Shown in pieces: positions 49,330-59,296 of a stretch of 64,000 nt of DNA. Position 1 is the first letter of the stretch. Each line of letters starts with the position of its first letter. Made by a program: the position numbers and the translations under genes. The DNA comes from Xenorhabdus lircayensis (GTDB lineage Bacteria > Pseudomonadota > Gammaproteobacteria > Enterobacterales > Enterobacteriaceae), in NCBI RefSeq assembly GCF_016306625.1, contig NZ_JACOII010000020.1:62001-126000 (forward strand), written 5' to 3'. A model generated the notes under the pieces. That model was not told the DNA's origin, did not search any database, and saw nothing but the letters and a program-made list of their open reading frames with translations.

Positions 49330-51693
49330 ATGAATGAATCTTTAAGTCGAATCATTGCCGGTGAGCTACAGGCTCAGCCACAGCAAGTCCAAGCCGCCAT
49401 TACTCTTATTGATGAGGGAAATACCGTTCCCTTTATTGCCCGTTATCGTAAAGAGGCCACCGGTGGTCTGGATGACACGCAGCTCCGCCAGCTCGAAAAC
49501 CGCCTCGGTTATCTGCGCGAACTGTCCAACCGCCGTCAGACTATTCTGAAATCTATTGAGGAACAGGGGAAGTTAACCGTTGAGCTCGCAGAAGCGATTA
49601 ACATCACGCTGAGCAAAACCGAACTGGAAGACCTGTACCTGCCATATAAACCTAAACGCCGCACCCGTGGACAGACAGCCATTGAAGCCGGATTGGAGCC
49701 TCTGGCCGATCTGCTGTGGCAAGATCCGCAGCAAGAGCCAGAGCTGGCGGCAGCCGCTTATGTCAATGCCGACAAGGGCGTTGCCGATACCAAAGCGGCG
49801 CTGGATGGCGCACGTTATATCCTGATGGAGCGTTTCGCCGAAGATGCGGGTCTATTGGCGAAAGTACGCGAATACTTGTGGAAAAATGCCCATTTGGTGT
49901 CCAAAGTTGTCGAAGGCAAAGAGGAAGAGGGTGCTAAGTTCAGCGATTATTTCGATTATCACGAAGCCATCACCACGGTTCCCTCTCACCGCGCCCTTGC
50001 CATGTTCCGTGGACGCAATGAAGGTATCCTGCAACTGTCTCTGAATGCCGATCCACAATTTGAGGAAGCGCCGAAAGAGAGCTATTGCGAACAAATTATT
50101 ACCGATCACCTCAACCTGCGCCTGAATAACGCCCCCGCTGACAATTGGCGCAAGGCGGTAGTGAGCTGGACATGGCGCATCAAGGTGCTGTTGCATCTGG
50201 AAACCGAACTGATGGGCACACTGCGCGAGAAGGCCGAAGACGAGGCCATCAACGTATTTGCCCGTAACCTGCACGATCTGATGATGGCGGCACCTGCGGG
50301 TATGCGTGCAACAATGGGTCTGGATCCAGGCTTGCGTACAGGGGTAAAAGTTGCCGTTGTTGACGCGACAGGTAAACTTATCGCCACCGACACCATTTAC
50401 CCGCACACTGGGCAGGAAAATAAAGCGGCTGCAAGCGTTGCTGCCCTGTGTACCAAACACCAAGTGGAACTGGTGGCTATTGGTAATGGCACTGCATCCC
50501 GTGAAACCGAGCGTTTCTTTGCCAACCTCCAGAAACACTATCCTGATGTCACAGCACAGAAAGTGGTCGTCAGCGAAGCGGGAGCCTCCGTCTATTCCGC
50601 TTCTGAACTGGCTGCACTGGAATTCCCTGATCTGGATGTTTCCCTGCGTGGTGCCGTCTCCATCGCCCGCCGTCTGCAAGATCCGTTGGCAGAACTGGTG
50701 AAAATCGAACCAAAATCCATCGGTGTTGGTCAATATCAGCATGATGTCAGCCAGACCCAGCTTGCCAAAAAACTGGATACTGTGGTTGAGGACTGCGTAA
50801 ACGGTGTCGGCGTTGACCTGAACACGGCCTCCGTCGCCCTGCTGACTCGCGTTGCAGGTCTGACCCGAACTGTTGCCCAAAATATCGTTAACTGGCGTGA
50901 TGAGAACGGTCGCTTCGACAACCGTGACCAATTGCTGAAAGTTAGCCGTTTGGGGCCGAAAGCCTTCCTGCAATGTGCGGGCTTCCTGCGCATTAATCAG
51001 GGGGATAATCCGCTGGATGCTTCAACGGTTCACCCAGAAGCCTATCCAGTGGTTGAGAAGATCCTGACAACGATAGTACAAACACTGCCTGAATTGATGG
51101 GCAACCCAGCTAACCTGCGTAATTTGAACGCACAGGATTTCACGACGGAAAAATTCGGTATCCCAACCGTCACCGATATACTGAAAGAACTGGAAAAACC
51201 AGGCCGCGACCCACGTCCTGAATTTAAGACTGCCACGTTTGCCGATGGCGTTGAGACAATGAAAGATCTACAGGTGGGCATGATTCTGGAAGGTACTGTG
51301 ACCAACGTGACCAACTTTGGTGCGTTCGTCGATATCGGTGTCCATCAGGATGGCTTGGTACATATCTCCTCCCTGTCCGATCGCTTTGTAGAAAACCCTC
51401 ATACAGTGGTCAAAACAGGTGATATCGTGAAAGTGAAGGTGATGGATGTTGACCTGAACCGTAAACGCATTGCGCTGACCATGCGTCTTGATGAACAACC
51501 TGGCGAAAGGAACTCTCAAGGTGGCAACCGTCAGGAACGCAATGACCACGGTCACAACAGTAACGGCCGCAACGGAAATGACAGAAATAGTAATAGCAGA
51601 AACCGCCATAATTCCCGTCCTTCAGGTTCTTCACCTGTGGCTAACAGCGCCATGAGTGATGCACTGGCTGCCGCCTTTGGTAAAAAGCGTTAA
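49330..51693 (+). CDS. yhgF: Tex-family RNA-binding protein (YhgF)
   Basis: Highly conserved nucleic-acid-binding protein tied to transcription and to virulence gene expression in several pathogens. It has 787 residues (E. coli 773). In order: N-terminal Tex helices ([20 protein letters not shown]), a YqgF-like RNase fold ([20 protein letters not shown]), helix-hairpin-helix ([20 protein letters not shown]), and a C-terminal S1 domain at about 645-720 ([20 protein letters not shown], then [13 protein letters not shown]). The tail is unusual: about 50 residues rich in Asn, Arg, Gly and His before the conserved [12 protein letters not shown] end. Confidence 0.96.
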   Translation: MNESLSRIIAGELQAQPQQVQAAITLIDEGNTVPFIARYRKEATGGLDDTQLRQLENRLGYLRELSNRRQTILKSIEEQGKLTVELAEAINITLSKTELEDLYLPYKPKRRTRGQTAIEAGLEPLADLLWQDPQQEPELAAAAYVNADKGVADTKAALDGARYILMERFAEDAGLLAKVREYLWKNAHLVSKVVEGKEEEGAKFSDYFDYHEAITTVPSHRALAMFRGRNEGILQLSLNADPQFEEAPKESYCEQIITDHLNLRLNNAPADNWRKAVVSWTWRIKVLLHLETELMGTLREKAEDEAINVFARNLHDLMMAAPAGMRATMGLDPGLRTGVKVAVVDATGKLIATDTIYPHTGQENKAAASVAALCTKHQVELVAIGNGTASRETERFFANLQKHYPDVTAQKVVVSEAGASVYSASELAALEFPDLDVSLRGAVSIARRLQDPLAELVKIEPKSIGVGQYQHDVSQTQLAKKLDTVVEDCVNGVGVDLNTASVALLTRVAGLTRTVAQNIVNWRDENGRFDNRDQLLKVSRLGPKAFLQCAGFLRINQGDNPLDASTVHPEAYPVVEKILTTIVQTLPELMGNPANLRNLNAQDFTTEKFGIPTVTDILKELEKPGRDPRPEFKTATFADGVETMKDLQVGMILEGTVTNVTNFGAFVDIGVHQDGLVHISSLSDRFVENPHTVVKTGDIVKVKVMDVDLNRKRIALTMRLDEQPGERNSQGGNRQERNDHGHNSNGRNGNDRNSNSRNRHNSRPSGSSPVANSAMSDALAAAFGKKR

Positions 51694-51754
51694 TCTCAGT
51701 TAATCACTTCCTGAACTGGCTCAATGGGGTCAGTTCAGGATGATACCTAATGAG

Positions 51755-51779
51755 ATATACCCAATAGATTTCAAATATC
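51755..51779. repeat. Solitary end of the dispersed repeat
   Basis: ATATACCCAATAGATTTCAA matches the left terminus of the element at 39098-39224, with no matching right terminus nearby. Confidence 0.6.
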
Positions 51780-52034
51780 ACTAAATATATTTTTATTTAA
51801 ATAAATTATTACATTGAGAAAATCAAATTTCTCAACCAATCTCTCCCCATGAAAAATCCATAATATTCATAATGATGATTCTATTTATTGCTAACGTTAT
51901 AAATTTAAACAAGTTATGATGGCTGCCTATTTACATTAATATTTCGTATAATTCATTTCGCAATAAATCTCATCATAATGAGAGGTTATTGGAATAATAC
52001 AAAAATATAACCAACTAACAAAACCAACATGTTC

Positions 52035-52093
52035 TACACCCAATAGATTTCAAATAGCCGCTAACCCGGCAGCCATTTGAAAAATAAAAGGTA
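52035..52093. repeat. Compact 59-bp copy of the dispersed inverted-repeat element
   Basis: Begins TACACCCAATAGATTTCAAA and ends with an imperfect complement (ATTTGAAA ... AAAGGTA). The short core has GC-rich complementary segments (AGCCGCTAA, CGGCAGCC). It is a shorter relative of the element at 39098-39224. Confidence 0.65.
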
Positions 52094-52126
52094 TCAAGAA
52101 CAAATTCACACTGTTGAGGAAAAATT

Positions 52127-52660
52127 ATGAACAAATACGTCCAAAGCAGTTTTGATTTACTCAGCAATATCCGTTTTTTCAGTCTTTCCACTCATGATCC
52201 AGATGCCGATTCAGTCTGGTCATCAACGATGTTTTATATTCCGAAATACAATCCACTGACACTGATCTGGTATTCAAAACAAGATACCCGACATTCACAA
52301 GAACTGCACATCAATCCCTGTGTCAGCGGTACCATCTACAGTAGCCGGGTCATGCCTGATTCATCGCTGGACTTGGCAGGGTCTCAATTCGTTGGTCATG
52401 CCTGCCAAGTCCCAGACGAGCAATTACAAGAGACATATGATTACTTCTTCCTGAAAACCTATCCTGATGAAAATATCAGAAAGAAGAAAGCTCGTCCTAT
52501 CAGTGACTATCAAGGCCATGCAATACGCCGTTTCTATGAATTGGAAATTCAAGCATGGTGGGTATACGATTCCGACGCCTGGAGTCAGCATCAAGATGAT
52601 GATCGCGTTCAGGTTCCGCTGGACGAACTACTTTATCCCCCAAAGGGAAGTGAAAGATAA
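52127..52660 (+). CDS. Predicted split-barrel flavin-binding protein (pyridoxamine 5'-phosphate oxidase-like)
   Basis: 177 residues, cytoplasmic, no signal peptide. The pattern of an N-terminal strand pair followed by TMFYIPKYNPLTLIWYSKQD, TRHSQELHINPCVSGTIYSS and LAGSQFVGHACQVPDEQLQE resembles the FMN-binding split-barrel (PNPOx/YhbP-like) superfamily. The C-terminal half contains RRFYELEIQAWWVYDSDAWS, probably the family's terminal strand. GAGGAAAAATT precedes the ATG. It is flanked by the dispersed repeat on one side and the feo control region on the other. Whether it binds FMN, haem or F420 cannot be told from sequence alone. Confidence 0.6.
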   Translation: MNKYVQSSFDLLSNIRFFSLSTHDPDADSVWSSTMFYIPKYNPLTLIWYSKQDTRHSQELHINPCVSGTIYSSRVMPDSSLDLAGSQFVGHACQVPDEQLQETYDYFFLKTYPDENIRKKKARPISDYQGHAIRRFYELEIQAWWVYDSDAWSQHQDDDRVQVPLDELLYPPKGSER

Positions 52661-52850
52661 AAAATCATTGATGAAACTAATGAAAAAATAAAAAATAACA
52701 AGCCCTGATAATAAACAGGGCTTGTGACAGCAATAAACTCCACCATCGTCATTCCCTTCATCATTTTGTCCCACTTATCAATTAAAAGTAATTTCTGAGA
52801 GTATTAAACAATTATCAGAATTATTTGTTTTCAATAAAATTGCCATTAGT

Positions 52851-52864
52851 TTGATTAATATCAA
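52851..52864 (+). promoter_or_regulatory. FNR site upstream of feoA
   Basis: TTGATTAATATCAA matches the FNR consensus TTGATnnnnATCAA at all ten defined positions. It is about 170 bp before feoA. Anaerobic activation of ferrous iron uptake by FNR is known in E. coli. Confidence 0.75.
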
Positions 52865-52909
52865 TTTGTTTCAGTACTATTCCGGGATAAATAACCAGTA
52901 TTGCAGTTG

Positions 52910-52930
52910 CATATTATTATCATTAACAAT
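52910..52930 (+). promoter_or_regulatory. Possible Fur box upstream of feoA
   Basis: ATATTATTATCATTAACAAT contains overlapping NATWAT-like hexamers resembling the Fur consensus, between the FNR site and the gene. The match is partial. Confidence 0.4.
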
Positions 52931-53033
52931 CAGAATTCAGGAGAGTTGCCGTACTTTTTCCTTGTGAATTCCCCTTTATTGAGGATAATAATTCTTATAA
53001 TCAATTATATTTTCAGTTTTAATGGAGAGTTAT

Positions 53034-53261
53034 ATGGTACTTATTCCAGAACACAGATATAAAATTCTGGGATTTTCTCCAGAGATCAGCCCAGCTTACC
53101 GGCAAAAATTATTGTCACTCGGCATGCTACCCGGCTCAACATTTCAGGTCATTCGCTTCGCCCCGTTGGGCGATCCAATACAAATCGAAACACGCAGAGT
53201 CAACCTTACCCTTCGTAAACAAGATATGGCATTTCTCATGCTGCATGAAGATTTGGGCTAA
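53034..53261 (+). CDS. feoA: Ferrous iron transport protein A FeoA
   Basis: Small SH3-like cytoplasmic protein needed for FeoB-mediated Fe2+ uptake. The ATG at 53034 has GGAGAG just upstream and gives 75 residues, the same as E. coli; a Met four codons earlier lacks a ribosome site. It is highly conserved: [20 protein letters not shown], then [20 protein letters not shown]. First gene of feoABC. Confidence 0.96.
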   Translation: MVLIPEHRYKILGFSPEISPAYRQKLLSLGMLPGSTFQVIRFAPLGDPIQIETRRVNLTLRKQDMAFLMLHEDLG

Positions 53262-53353
53262 CAAAGCCCGGAGTCAATATGGTTTAGAACAAACCATAAC
53301 CCACACACGTTTATAACTAGAGTGAAATAGTCGCTTCTTGATTGGCAGAAAGT

Positions 53354-55666
53354 ATGATGAAACAATTAACCATAGGCCTGATCGGTAATCCCAATGCCGG
53401 CAAAACAACGCTCTTTAACCAACTCACGGGTTCCCGACAACGAGTGGGGAACTGGGCAGGCGTCACGGTAGAACGCAAAACAGGCCACTTTACCACCCAT
53501 AACCATCAAGTCGATCTTGTCGATCTCCCTGGTACTTATTCCCTCACGACCATTTCTGAGCAAACCTCTATTGATGAACAGATTGCCTGCCACTATATCC
53601 TCAGTGGTGAAGCCGATATGTTGATCAATGTCGTTGATGCTTCAAATCTAGAGCGTAATCTTTATCTCTCTCTGCAATTGATTGAATTGGGTATTCCCTG
53701 CATTATTGCGCTGAATATGCTGGATATTGCCCAAAACCAGCATATCAATATTGATATTGCAGCACTGGAACAACGTCTCGGCTGTCCGGTTATCCCGCTG
53801 GTTTCTACCCGCGCCACGGGGATCGATGTACTGAAAAAAACCATCGATAATTATCCCCAGAAATCTAATCCGGTACAGGTTGAGTATCCTGATGAATTAT
53901 TGCAGGAAATTGCCCACCTCTCCCACCAGATCACGGAGAAATTCAATCCACAACAGCGACGTTGGCTCACTTTGCAAGTGCTGGAAGGGGATATTTACAG
54001 CCGTGAAATTTCCGGGTTAACTCAGGCACAACTGGCCGAAAGCAAAGTACGCCTACAACCACAGATTGCAGAACCAGACCTCATCATTGCGGGCGCTCGC
54101 TACCAAATGATTAATGAGCTTTGTCTGTCTGTCATTGATACCCGCTCGGCCATACCGAACAAACTGACCCAAGTGTTAGATACCGTGATCCTGAACCGCT
54201 GGCTAGGTGTCCCTATCTTCCTGTTTGTTATGTACCTGATGTTTGTACTGGCCATCAATATTGGTGGCGCCTTGCAGCCAATCTTCGAAGGCGCTTCCGC
54301 CGCCATTTTCATCGATGGGATGCAGTGGCTCGGTCATACTCTCCATTTCCCGAATTGGTTGACGGTTTTCCTTGCCCAGGGGATTGGCGGGGGTATCAAC
54401 ACGGTGCTACCACTGGTGCCTCAAATTGGCATGATGTACCTATTCCTCTCCTTCCTTGAAGACTCAGGCTACATGGCGCGAGCGGCGTTTGTCATGGACA
54501 GGCTGATGCAAGCAATGGGGCTGCCAGGTAAATCTTTTGTCCCCTTGATTGTCGGCTTTGGTTGTAACGTACCTTCCGTAATGGGTTCAAGGACACTTGA
54601 TGCCCCCCGTGAGCGTCTGATTACCATCATGATGGCACCGTTTATGTCCTGCGGGGCGCGGCTGGCGATCTTCGCCGTCTTTGCTGCGGCTTTCTTTGGC
54701 AAAAGTGGGGCAAGCATCGTTTTCTCCTTGTATATATTGGGGATTGCCGTTGCCATTCTGACGGGGTTACTTCTCAAATACACCATTATGCGTGGTGAAG
54801 CATCGCCATTTGTGATGGAACTGCCGGTTTATCACGTGCCTCATGCCAAAACTTTGCTGCTCCAGACATGGCAACGACTGAAAGGTTTTGTGATACGTGC
54901 GGGTAAAGTGATTGTCGCAGCAAGTATGCTTATTGGCGCTCTGAACAGTTTCTCCTTCTCAGGTAAGACCGTTGATAATATCAACGAATCGGCACTGGCT
55001 TCAGTCAGTAAGGTACTCACTCCCATACTGCACCCCATCGGCGTGCATTCCGATAACTGGCAAGCAACCGTCGGTCTTATCACTGGAGCGATGGCAAAAG
55101 AAGTGGTTGTGGGAACCTTAAACACGCTATATACCGCAGAGAACATCACTCAAGAGCCATTCAACCCAGATGAATTCAATTTGCTGGATCAACTGAAAGA
55201 TTCCGTGGCAGAGACCTGGGATAGCCTGAAAGAAACTTTCACCTTAAGCGCGCTTTCTAACCCGATTGGGGCCAGCAAAGGTGATGGCGATATGGATCGC
55301 GGCCCTATGGGAACCATGAGCGCCAAATTTGGCTCTGCCATTTCTGCTTATAGCTACCTGATTTTCGTGCTGCTGTACGTGCCCTGTGTTTCCGTCATGG
55401 GGGCGATTGCCCGTGAAACCAGCCGGGGCTGGATGACTTTCTCCATCCTGTGGGGACTGAACGTCGCCTATTCTCTATCGGCGTTGTTTTATCAAGTCAC
55501 CACGTTTTCTGCCCACCCAGAAAGCAGCCTGATCACAATTTCGACCGTAGTTCTGTTTAACGTGCTGGTCTTTATTGGTTTGCGCCGAGCACGCAGTAGA
55601 GTCACCGTAACATTCACTAACAGCACAGACCGTAGCTGCGAATGCTCAAACAGCAACTGCCACTAG
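53354..55666 (+). CDS. feoB: Ferrous iron transporter FeoB
   Basis: Inner-membrane Fe2+ transporter with an N-terminal G domain. It has 770 residues from the ATG at 53354 (E. coli 773); a TTG four codons earlier is less likely, and the adjacent ATG at 53357 equals the E. coli start. G1 GNPNAGKTTLFNQLTG, G2/switch VGNWAGVTVERK, G3 DLPGTYSL and G4 ALNMLD are present. The membrane half has two Gate motifs with GFGCNVPSVMGSRTLDAPRE and the conserved cysteines in FMSCGARLAIF. The end is Cys-rich (CECSNSNCH). Confidence 0.97.
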   Translation: MMKQLTIGLIGNPNAGKTTLFNQLTGSRQRVGNWAGVTVERKTGHFTTHNHQVDLVDLPGTYSLTTISEQTSIDEQIACHYILSGEADMLINVVDASNLERNLYLSLQLIELGIPCIIALNMLDIAQNQHINIDIAALEQRLGCPVIPLVSTRATGIDVLKKTIDNYPQKSNPVQVEYPDELLQEIAHLSHQITEKFNPQQRRWLTLQVLEGDIYSREISGLTQAQLAESKVRLQPQIAEPDLIIAGARYQMINELCLSVIDTRSAIPNKLTQVLDTVILNRWLGVPIFLFVMYLMFVLAINIGGALQPIFEGASAAIFIDGMQWLGHTLHFPNWLTVFLAQGIGGGINTVLPLVPQIGMMYLFLSFLEDSGYMARAAFVMDRLMQAMGLPGKSFVPLIVGFGCNVPSVMGSRTLDAPRERLITIMMAPFMSCGARLAIFAVFAAAFFGKSGASIVFSLYILGIAVAILTGLLLKYTIMRGEASPFVMELPVYHVPHAKTLLLQTWQRLKGFVIRAGKVIVAASMLIGALNSFSFSGKTVDNINESALASVSKVLTPILHPIGVHSDNWQATVGLITGAMAKEVVVGTLNTLYTAENITQEPFNPDEFNLLDQLKDSVAETWDSLKETFTLSALSNPIGASKGDGDMDRGPMGTMSAKFGSAISAYSYLIFVLLYVPCVSVMGAIARETSRGWMTFSILWGLNVAYSLSALFYQVTTFSAHPESSLITISTVVLFNVLVFIGLRRARSRVTVTFTNSTDRSCECSNSNCH

Positions 55667-55678
55667 TCGGAGTTCTGA

Positions 55679-55918
55679 ATGATTAGCCTGCTGAAAATCA
55701 GAGATGCCGTTGCCCTTAATGGGCGCACTGATGCAAGGTCATTGAGCCATCAGTTTTCAGTACCACTGCCAATGGTGGAAGCCATGCTCAAGCAGCTTGT
55801 CATAATGGGTAAACTGGAGGAAGTGGATGCTTCCTCCTGCCTCAGTGGTGGCTGCAAGCAGTGCCCGGAAACACAGAAATGCGATACGAAAGTGTATCAA
55901 TTGGCAGTCAAAAGTTAA
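55679..55918 (+). CDS. feoC: FeoC Fe-S transcriptional/regulatory protein
   Basis: 79-residue winged-helix protein with the four-cysteine motif CLSGGCKQCPETQKC at its C-terminal half, thought to hold an oxygen-sensitive iron-sulfur cluster and to affect FeoB stability. The N-terminus MISLLKIRDAVALNGRTDAR matches the family. It starts 12 bp after feoB. Confidence 0.93.
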   Translation: MISLLKIRDAVALNGRTDARSLSHQFSVPLPMVEAMLKQLVIMGKLEEVDASSCLSGGCKQCPETQKCDTKVYQLAVKS

Positions 55919-55976
55919 GAGATTGCCTGCTTTATGGGGTTTGATAAGGCAAGTAAATTCTCCTTGAAATCATAAC

Positions 55977-56025
55977 AATCATCCCGTTGTCGTAGTTGGT
56001 ATTTCGGTAACGGGATGATTTTATT
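55977..56025 (+). terminator. Terminator of the feoABC operon
   Basis: A perfect 12-bp stem AATCATCCCGTT / AACGGGATGATT with a 20-nt loop is followed by TTATT, 59 bp past feoC. Confidence 0.7.
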
Positions 56026-56028
56026 AAA

Positions 56029-56259
56029 TCAGACTTTCAAGAGATTTGCGCCCAAATAATGCGCCAATACCGCTTGGGATATATTGAGTTTTTCACGAAT
56101 AGATCTGATCTCATCAGGTTTCAACTCTTCTTTAGATTTAGCGGTAACCTGATGGTTTTTCAGGGTAATTTTTCCTTCGTTATATTGCTGTAAGCTCTCC
56201 ATGCCTTCTTTAAGTTCAGAAAACAGTGATGCAGGCGATAAATATGATATGTTCTTTTT
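56029..56259 (-). pseudogene. Truncated XRE/HigA-type antitoxin remnant
   Basis: The minus strand encodes ASLFSELKEGMESLQQYNEG, KITLKNHQVTAKSKEELKPD and EIRSIREKLNISQAVLAHYL before a stop. The ELKEGMExLxxYxxGKITLxxHxV opening and the RxLNxSQAVxAxYL helix match HigA-type helix-turn-helix antitoxins. The C-terminal half is lost, an in-frame stop lies just upstream, and no start codon precedes the conserved part. No toxin gene was found beside it. Confidence 0.7.
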
Positions 56260-56488
56260 TTACTTGAATTGCCAAATTAAATCCCTTATTAACAAGCAAG
56301 AGCCTATTTTATATTGGAAATGAGTAATAAGAATAATGGCTTAGTCAAAAGTATCTTACTCAAGATTAAACAAAAAAATACCCACGCGAAAAATAAATTC
56401 ATTCATTACAACTCAATTGAAAAATAAAAACTATTTTCTTATTATCTGATACGCGGCCTTCCAATATTAATAACCTGAGGATACTAAT

Positions 56489-56932
56489 ATGCCTAAAGAG
56501 TTATTCACTGCAACAGTCGAGTCAGCGGGTCATCTCAAAATGAAATGTTCATCGCGGGATTTTACCTTTCACATAGACGAGCCGAAAAATCTGGGTGGAA
56601 CCGATGAAGCAATGAACCCAGTGGAAGCATTGCTTTCTGCTTTTGGTGCGTGCCAGTGTATTGTGGCAAAAAGTTTTGCCCGCAAACATAAAATCAATTT
56701 GATCGATATTCAGGTTAAAATGGAAGGAGAGCTGGATACCGATGGCTTCACAGGCAGAAATAAAAACACCAAACTGGGGTTTTCAAAAATCACCTCCAAA
56801 TTTTATATCAAGGCAGATAATACCGAACAGGAGATCCGCGACTTTATTGCTTTTGTCGAAAGTAATTGCCCGGTTCTTGATACTATCGTTAATACACCAG
56901 AAATTGTAACCGAAGTTTATCCTGCCGAATAA
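56489..56932 (+). CDS. OsmC/Ohr-family protein
   Basis: 147-residue cytoplasmic protein of the OsmC superfamily, many of whose members are thiol-dependent peroxidases. The two signature cysteines are present: one in LLSAFGACQCIVAKSFARKH (C55, followed by C57), the other in FVESNCPVLDTI. The N-terminal strands (FTATVESAGHLKMKCSSRDF) and the NPVEALLSA helix are typical. It lies closer to YhfA/YkfA-type OsmC proteins than to Ohr. TGAGGA precedes the ATG. Peroxidase activity is family inference. Confidence 0.82.
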   Translation: MPKELFTATVESAGHLKMKCSSRDFTFHIDEPKNLGGTDEAMNPVEALLSAFGACQCIVAKSFARKHKINLIDIQVKMEGELDTDGFTGRNKNTKLGFSKITSKFYIKADNTEQEIRDFIAFVESNCPVLDTIVNTPEIVTEVYPAE

Positions 56933-57017
56933 ATTTCCTTATTACCCATAACCGTTTAGTGTTATGGGTAATAGTTAGCGTTATAGATAATTTGTGATCA
57001 TAAATAGTTATCGACAA

Positions 57018-57794
57018 TTACCATCCCATGCTGGCAGCAAAATCCATTAATACTTCAACAAATTCATCAGGATGGGAAATAAAAGGCGCATGGGCGGCGT
57101 GTCGCATAATAACGGAATGCGTATTCGGCCACTCACCATCAAGCCGCGCAGCAATCTTGCGCGGAACCAGACCATCAAGATAACCATAAAGACGCAGGAA
57201 AGGTAATCGAAGCTGCAACAGCTCTGCCCTTAAATCATCAGTGCGCAGAATTTCCAAACCCGCATTGAGTACCTCCACTGTCGGCATCGGCTGATTCAGT
57301 ATTACTGATTTCAGTAAACGAGAATCCTGACGAGCACTCTCTGTTCCCAATGTCTGCAACGCCAGAAAACGTTCGACAGTCTTCTGAAAATTTGCACTCA
57401 ATTGATGTTCAAAGGCACTCAATACCTCAGGCTTAATCCCCGGCCAATCCCCATCAGTACTGAATTTTGGCGAGGAAGCCACTGTCACCAAACCCGCAAC
57501 CTGTGCCGGATGATCCAGGGCAATCCGACTGGCAACCAATCCGCCCAAAGACCAACCCAGCCACAGGGCATTCTCTGGTGCCTGCTGCCACACCGTATCC
57601 GCCATTTCCGCCAGTGACATGGCCGGATACGACTGACTGCGGCCATAGCCCGGCAAATCCACCAGATGCAAGCGAAAATGTGAAGCCAATCGCGTTTCCA
57701 CTGAATGCCAAACTTCAGCATTCAATCCCCATCCGTGCAACATCACAAGATCACGTGGTGCCTCACCGATTGTCTGCCAAAACAACTGTTCCAT
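57018..57794 (-). CDS. bioH: Pimeloyl-[ACP] methyl ester carboxylesterase BioH
   Basis: Alpha/beta hydrolase that releases the methyl ester of pimeloyl-ACP at the end of pimelate synthesis for biotin. The ATG at 57794 ([13 protein letters not shown]) has AGGTGAG upstream and gives 258 residues; the open frame is nine codons longer. Nucleophile S82 lies in [12 protein letters not shown]; the acid is in [14 protein letters not shown] and the histidine in [14 protein letters not shown]. It is divergent from gntX with a 38-bp gap, as in E. coli. Confidence 0.95.
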   Translation of the reverse strand: MEQLFWQTIGEAPRDLVMLHGWGLNAEVWHSVETRLASHFRLHLVDLPGYGRSQSYPAMSLAEMADTVWQQAPENALWLGWSLGGLVASRIALDHPAQVAGLVTVASSPKFSTDGDWPGIKPEVLSAFEHQLSANFQKTVERFLALQTLGTESARQDSRLLKSVILNQPMPTVEVLNAGLEILRTDDLRAELLQLRLPFLRLYGYLDGLVPRKIAARLDGEWPNTHSVIMRHAAHAPFISHPDEFVEVLMDFAASMGW

Positions 57795-57832
57795 TGTTAT
57801 GCTCACCTTATTTGTCACCAAGGAAGGAAACT

Positions 57833-58516
57833 ATGCTAACAATGGTTGGATACTGTTGGCTATGCCATCAAAATTTGTATTTTGCCCATCATGGAGTCTG
57901 CCACGTCTGCCATCGCCAATTAAAACGGCTACAACGTGTCTGCCCGCGCTGTGCGCTGCCTTCTAAATCCAGAGACGTTGCCTGCGGGCGCTGCCTGAAA
58001 CATCCCCCTCCGTGGCAACACCTGATTGCCATCACAGATTACACCCCGCCATTAAGCCAGCTTATCCAGCGATACAAGTATCACGGTACGCCGCAACTCG
58101 CGACAGTGCTGGCTCGCCTGTTCCTGCTGCATTGGTTACAAGGCTACCGTGAAGGCCGCTGGCACAAACCGGATCATATACTGGGCATTCCTCTGCACAG
58201 CAAAAAACGCTGGCAACGGGGGTTCGATCACATTGGGTTAATTACTCATCCCCTGTCGCGCTGGCTGCAATGCCCGTATCAGCCCGATCTTTTGCAACTC
58301 TCACGTGCTACACTCACTCAACGGGGCTTATCTGCCGCCCAGAGGAAAACCAATCTTAAACATGCCTTTCAATTACGGGGCGATTTTACCGATCAACATG
58401 TCGCGATTTTCGATGATGTGATCACCACGGGCACAACGCTGCATGAGGCCTCACAATTGTTGATTCGTGCAGGCGCCCGCTCCGTACAGGCTTGGGCAAT
58501 ATGTCGAACCTTGTAG
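57833..58516 (+). CDS. gntX: Phosphoribosyltransferase-fold protein GntX (ComF family)
   Basis: 227 residues from the ATG at 57833 after AAGGAAGG, identical in length to E. coli GntX; the longer open frame upstream overlaps bioH antisense. The N-terminus has zinc-finger-like cysteines (YCWLCHQNLY, GVCHVCHR, CPRCALP, CGRCLKHPPPW). The C-terminal phosphoribosyltransferase domain carries the PRPP motif VAIFDDVITTGTTLHEAS. ComF-family members are linked to DNA uptake or the use of external DNA as a carbon source; the role here is not proven. Confidence 0.93.
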   Translation: MLTMVGYCWLCHQNLYFAHHGVCHVCHRQLKRLQRVCPRCALPSKSRDVACGRCLKHPPPWQHLIAITDYTPPLSQLIQRYKYHGTPQLATVLARLFLLHWLQGYREGRWHKPDHILGIPLHSKKRWQRGFDHIGLITHPLSRWLQCPYQPDLLQLSRATLTQRGLSAAQRKTNLKHAFQLRGDFTDQHVAIFDDVITTGTTLHEASQLLIRAGARSVQAWAICRTL

Positions 58517-58575
58517 TTCCTTTATAAATGGGCGTATTATAACCAACTAGAACAGTCAACTATTGAGCAAATGAC

Positions 58576-59151
58576 ATGATTAATATTACTGAAGCAGCGC
58601 AAGCGCACTTTGCCAAGCTACTGGCAAATCAAGAAACGGGCACACAGATCCGCGTTTTTGTGATTAATCCAGGAACCCCGACCGCTGAATGCGGCGTTTC
58701 CTATTGCCCACCGGATGCTGTTGAAGCCACTGATACCGAACTAAAATTTGACCAAATTTCTGCCTATGTTGATGAAATCAGTGCACCTTTTTTGGAAGAG
58801 GCCGTCATTGACTTTGTGACCGATCAACTTGGCTCCCAACTAACCCTGAAAGCCCCGAACGCCAAAATGCGTAAAGTGGATGACGATGCTCCGCTGATTG
58901 AGCGTGTTGAATACGTCCTACAATCGCAGATAAACCCTCAGCTGTCTGGGCATGGTGGGCGCGTCAGCCTGATGGAGATCACCGATGAAAGTTATGCCAT
59001 TCTACAATTCGGTGGTGGATGCAACGGCTGTTCAATGGTCGATGTCACCCTGAAAGAAGGGATTGAGAAACAGTTGCTACAGATATTCCCTGAATTGAAA
59101 GGGGTGAGAGATCTGACTGAACACCAACGCGGTGAACACTCGTATTACTAA
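58576..59151 (+). CDS. nfuA: Fe-S biogenesis protein NfuA
   Basis: Carrier that receives [4Fe-4S] clusters and delivers them to apoproteins, especially under oxidative stress or iron limitation. It has 191 residues, as in E. coli. The N-terminal degenerate A-type domain (residues about 1-100) precedes the Nfu domain with the cluster-binding CxxC in [20 protein letters not shown]. It lies 59 bp after gntX, the E. coli order. A GCCTTCC/GGAAGGC hairpin follows near 59192-59222. Confidence 0.97.
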   Translation: MINITEAAQAHFAKLLANQETGTQIRVFVINPGTPTAECGVSYCPPDAVEATDTELKFDQISAYVDEISAPFLEEAVIDFVTDQLGSQLTLKAPNAKMRKVDDDAPLIERVEYVLQSQINPQLSGHGGRVSLMEITDESYAILQFGGGCNGCSMVDVTLKEGIEKQLLQIFPELKGVRDLTEHQRGEHSYY

Positions 59152-59296
59152 TTATTTTTCTGTTTCTAAGCATTTTCTACCCGCATTTCCACGCCTTCCT
59201 AATGCAAACATTGGGAAGGCGATCAGGTCATACCAGACGACTATTAAGAAATGAATATATTGAAAATGAAAATTTGAGAAACTACATTGAGTATTT

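Larger units (their letters stand above)
51694..52126. other. Gap after tex with two copies of the dispersed repeat
   Basis: No gene in 433 bp. A hairpin (CCTGAACTG, 51710-51718, with its complement at 51731-51739) lies just after tex. A single repeat end is at 51755-51779 and a compact copy at 52035-52093. The remainder is AT-rich and unremarkable. Confidence 0.6.
52661..53033. other. feo regulatory region
   Basis: A 10-bp hairpin ACAAGCCCTG / CAGGGCTTGT (52698-52725) follows the split-barrel gene; its T-rich side faces the minus strand. Then come an FNR-type site (52851-52864) and a Fur-like site (about 52910-52930) upstream of feoA. Confidence 0.65.
55919..56488. other. Gap after feoC with a terminator and an antitoxin remnant
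   Basis: 570 bp without an intact gene. It contains the feo terminator (55977-56025) and a decayed antitoxin-like frame (56029-56259, minus). The right-hand part is AT-rich and should hold the promoter of the OsmC-family gene. Confidence 0.6.

Noticed and set aside
49852-50973. Long 373-codon antisense ORF on the minus strand inside tex
   Set aside because: It lies fully antisense to the well-conserved tex gene, has no ribosome site or recognisable motif, and its openness follows from the codon use of tex.
57467-57832. Longer gntX frame giving 349 residues
   Set aside because: The extra 122 codons are antisense to bioH. The ATG at 57833 has a good ribosome site and gives the family length of 227.
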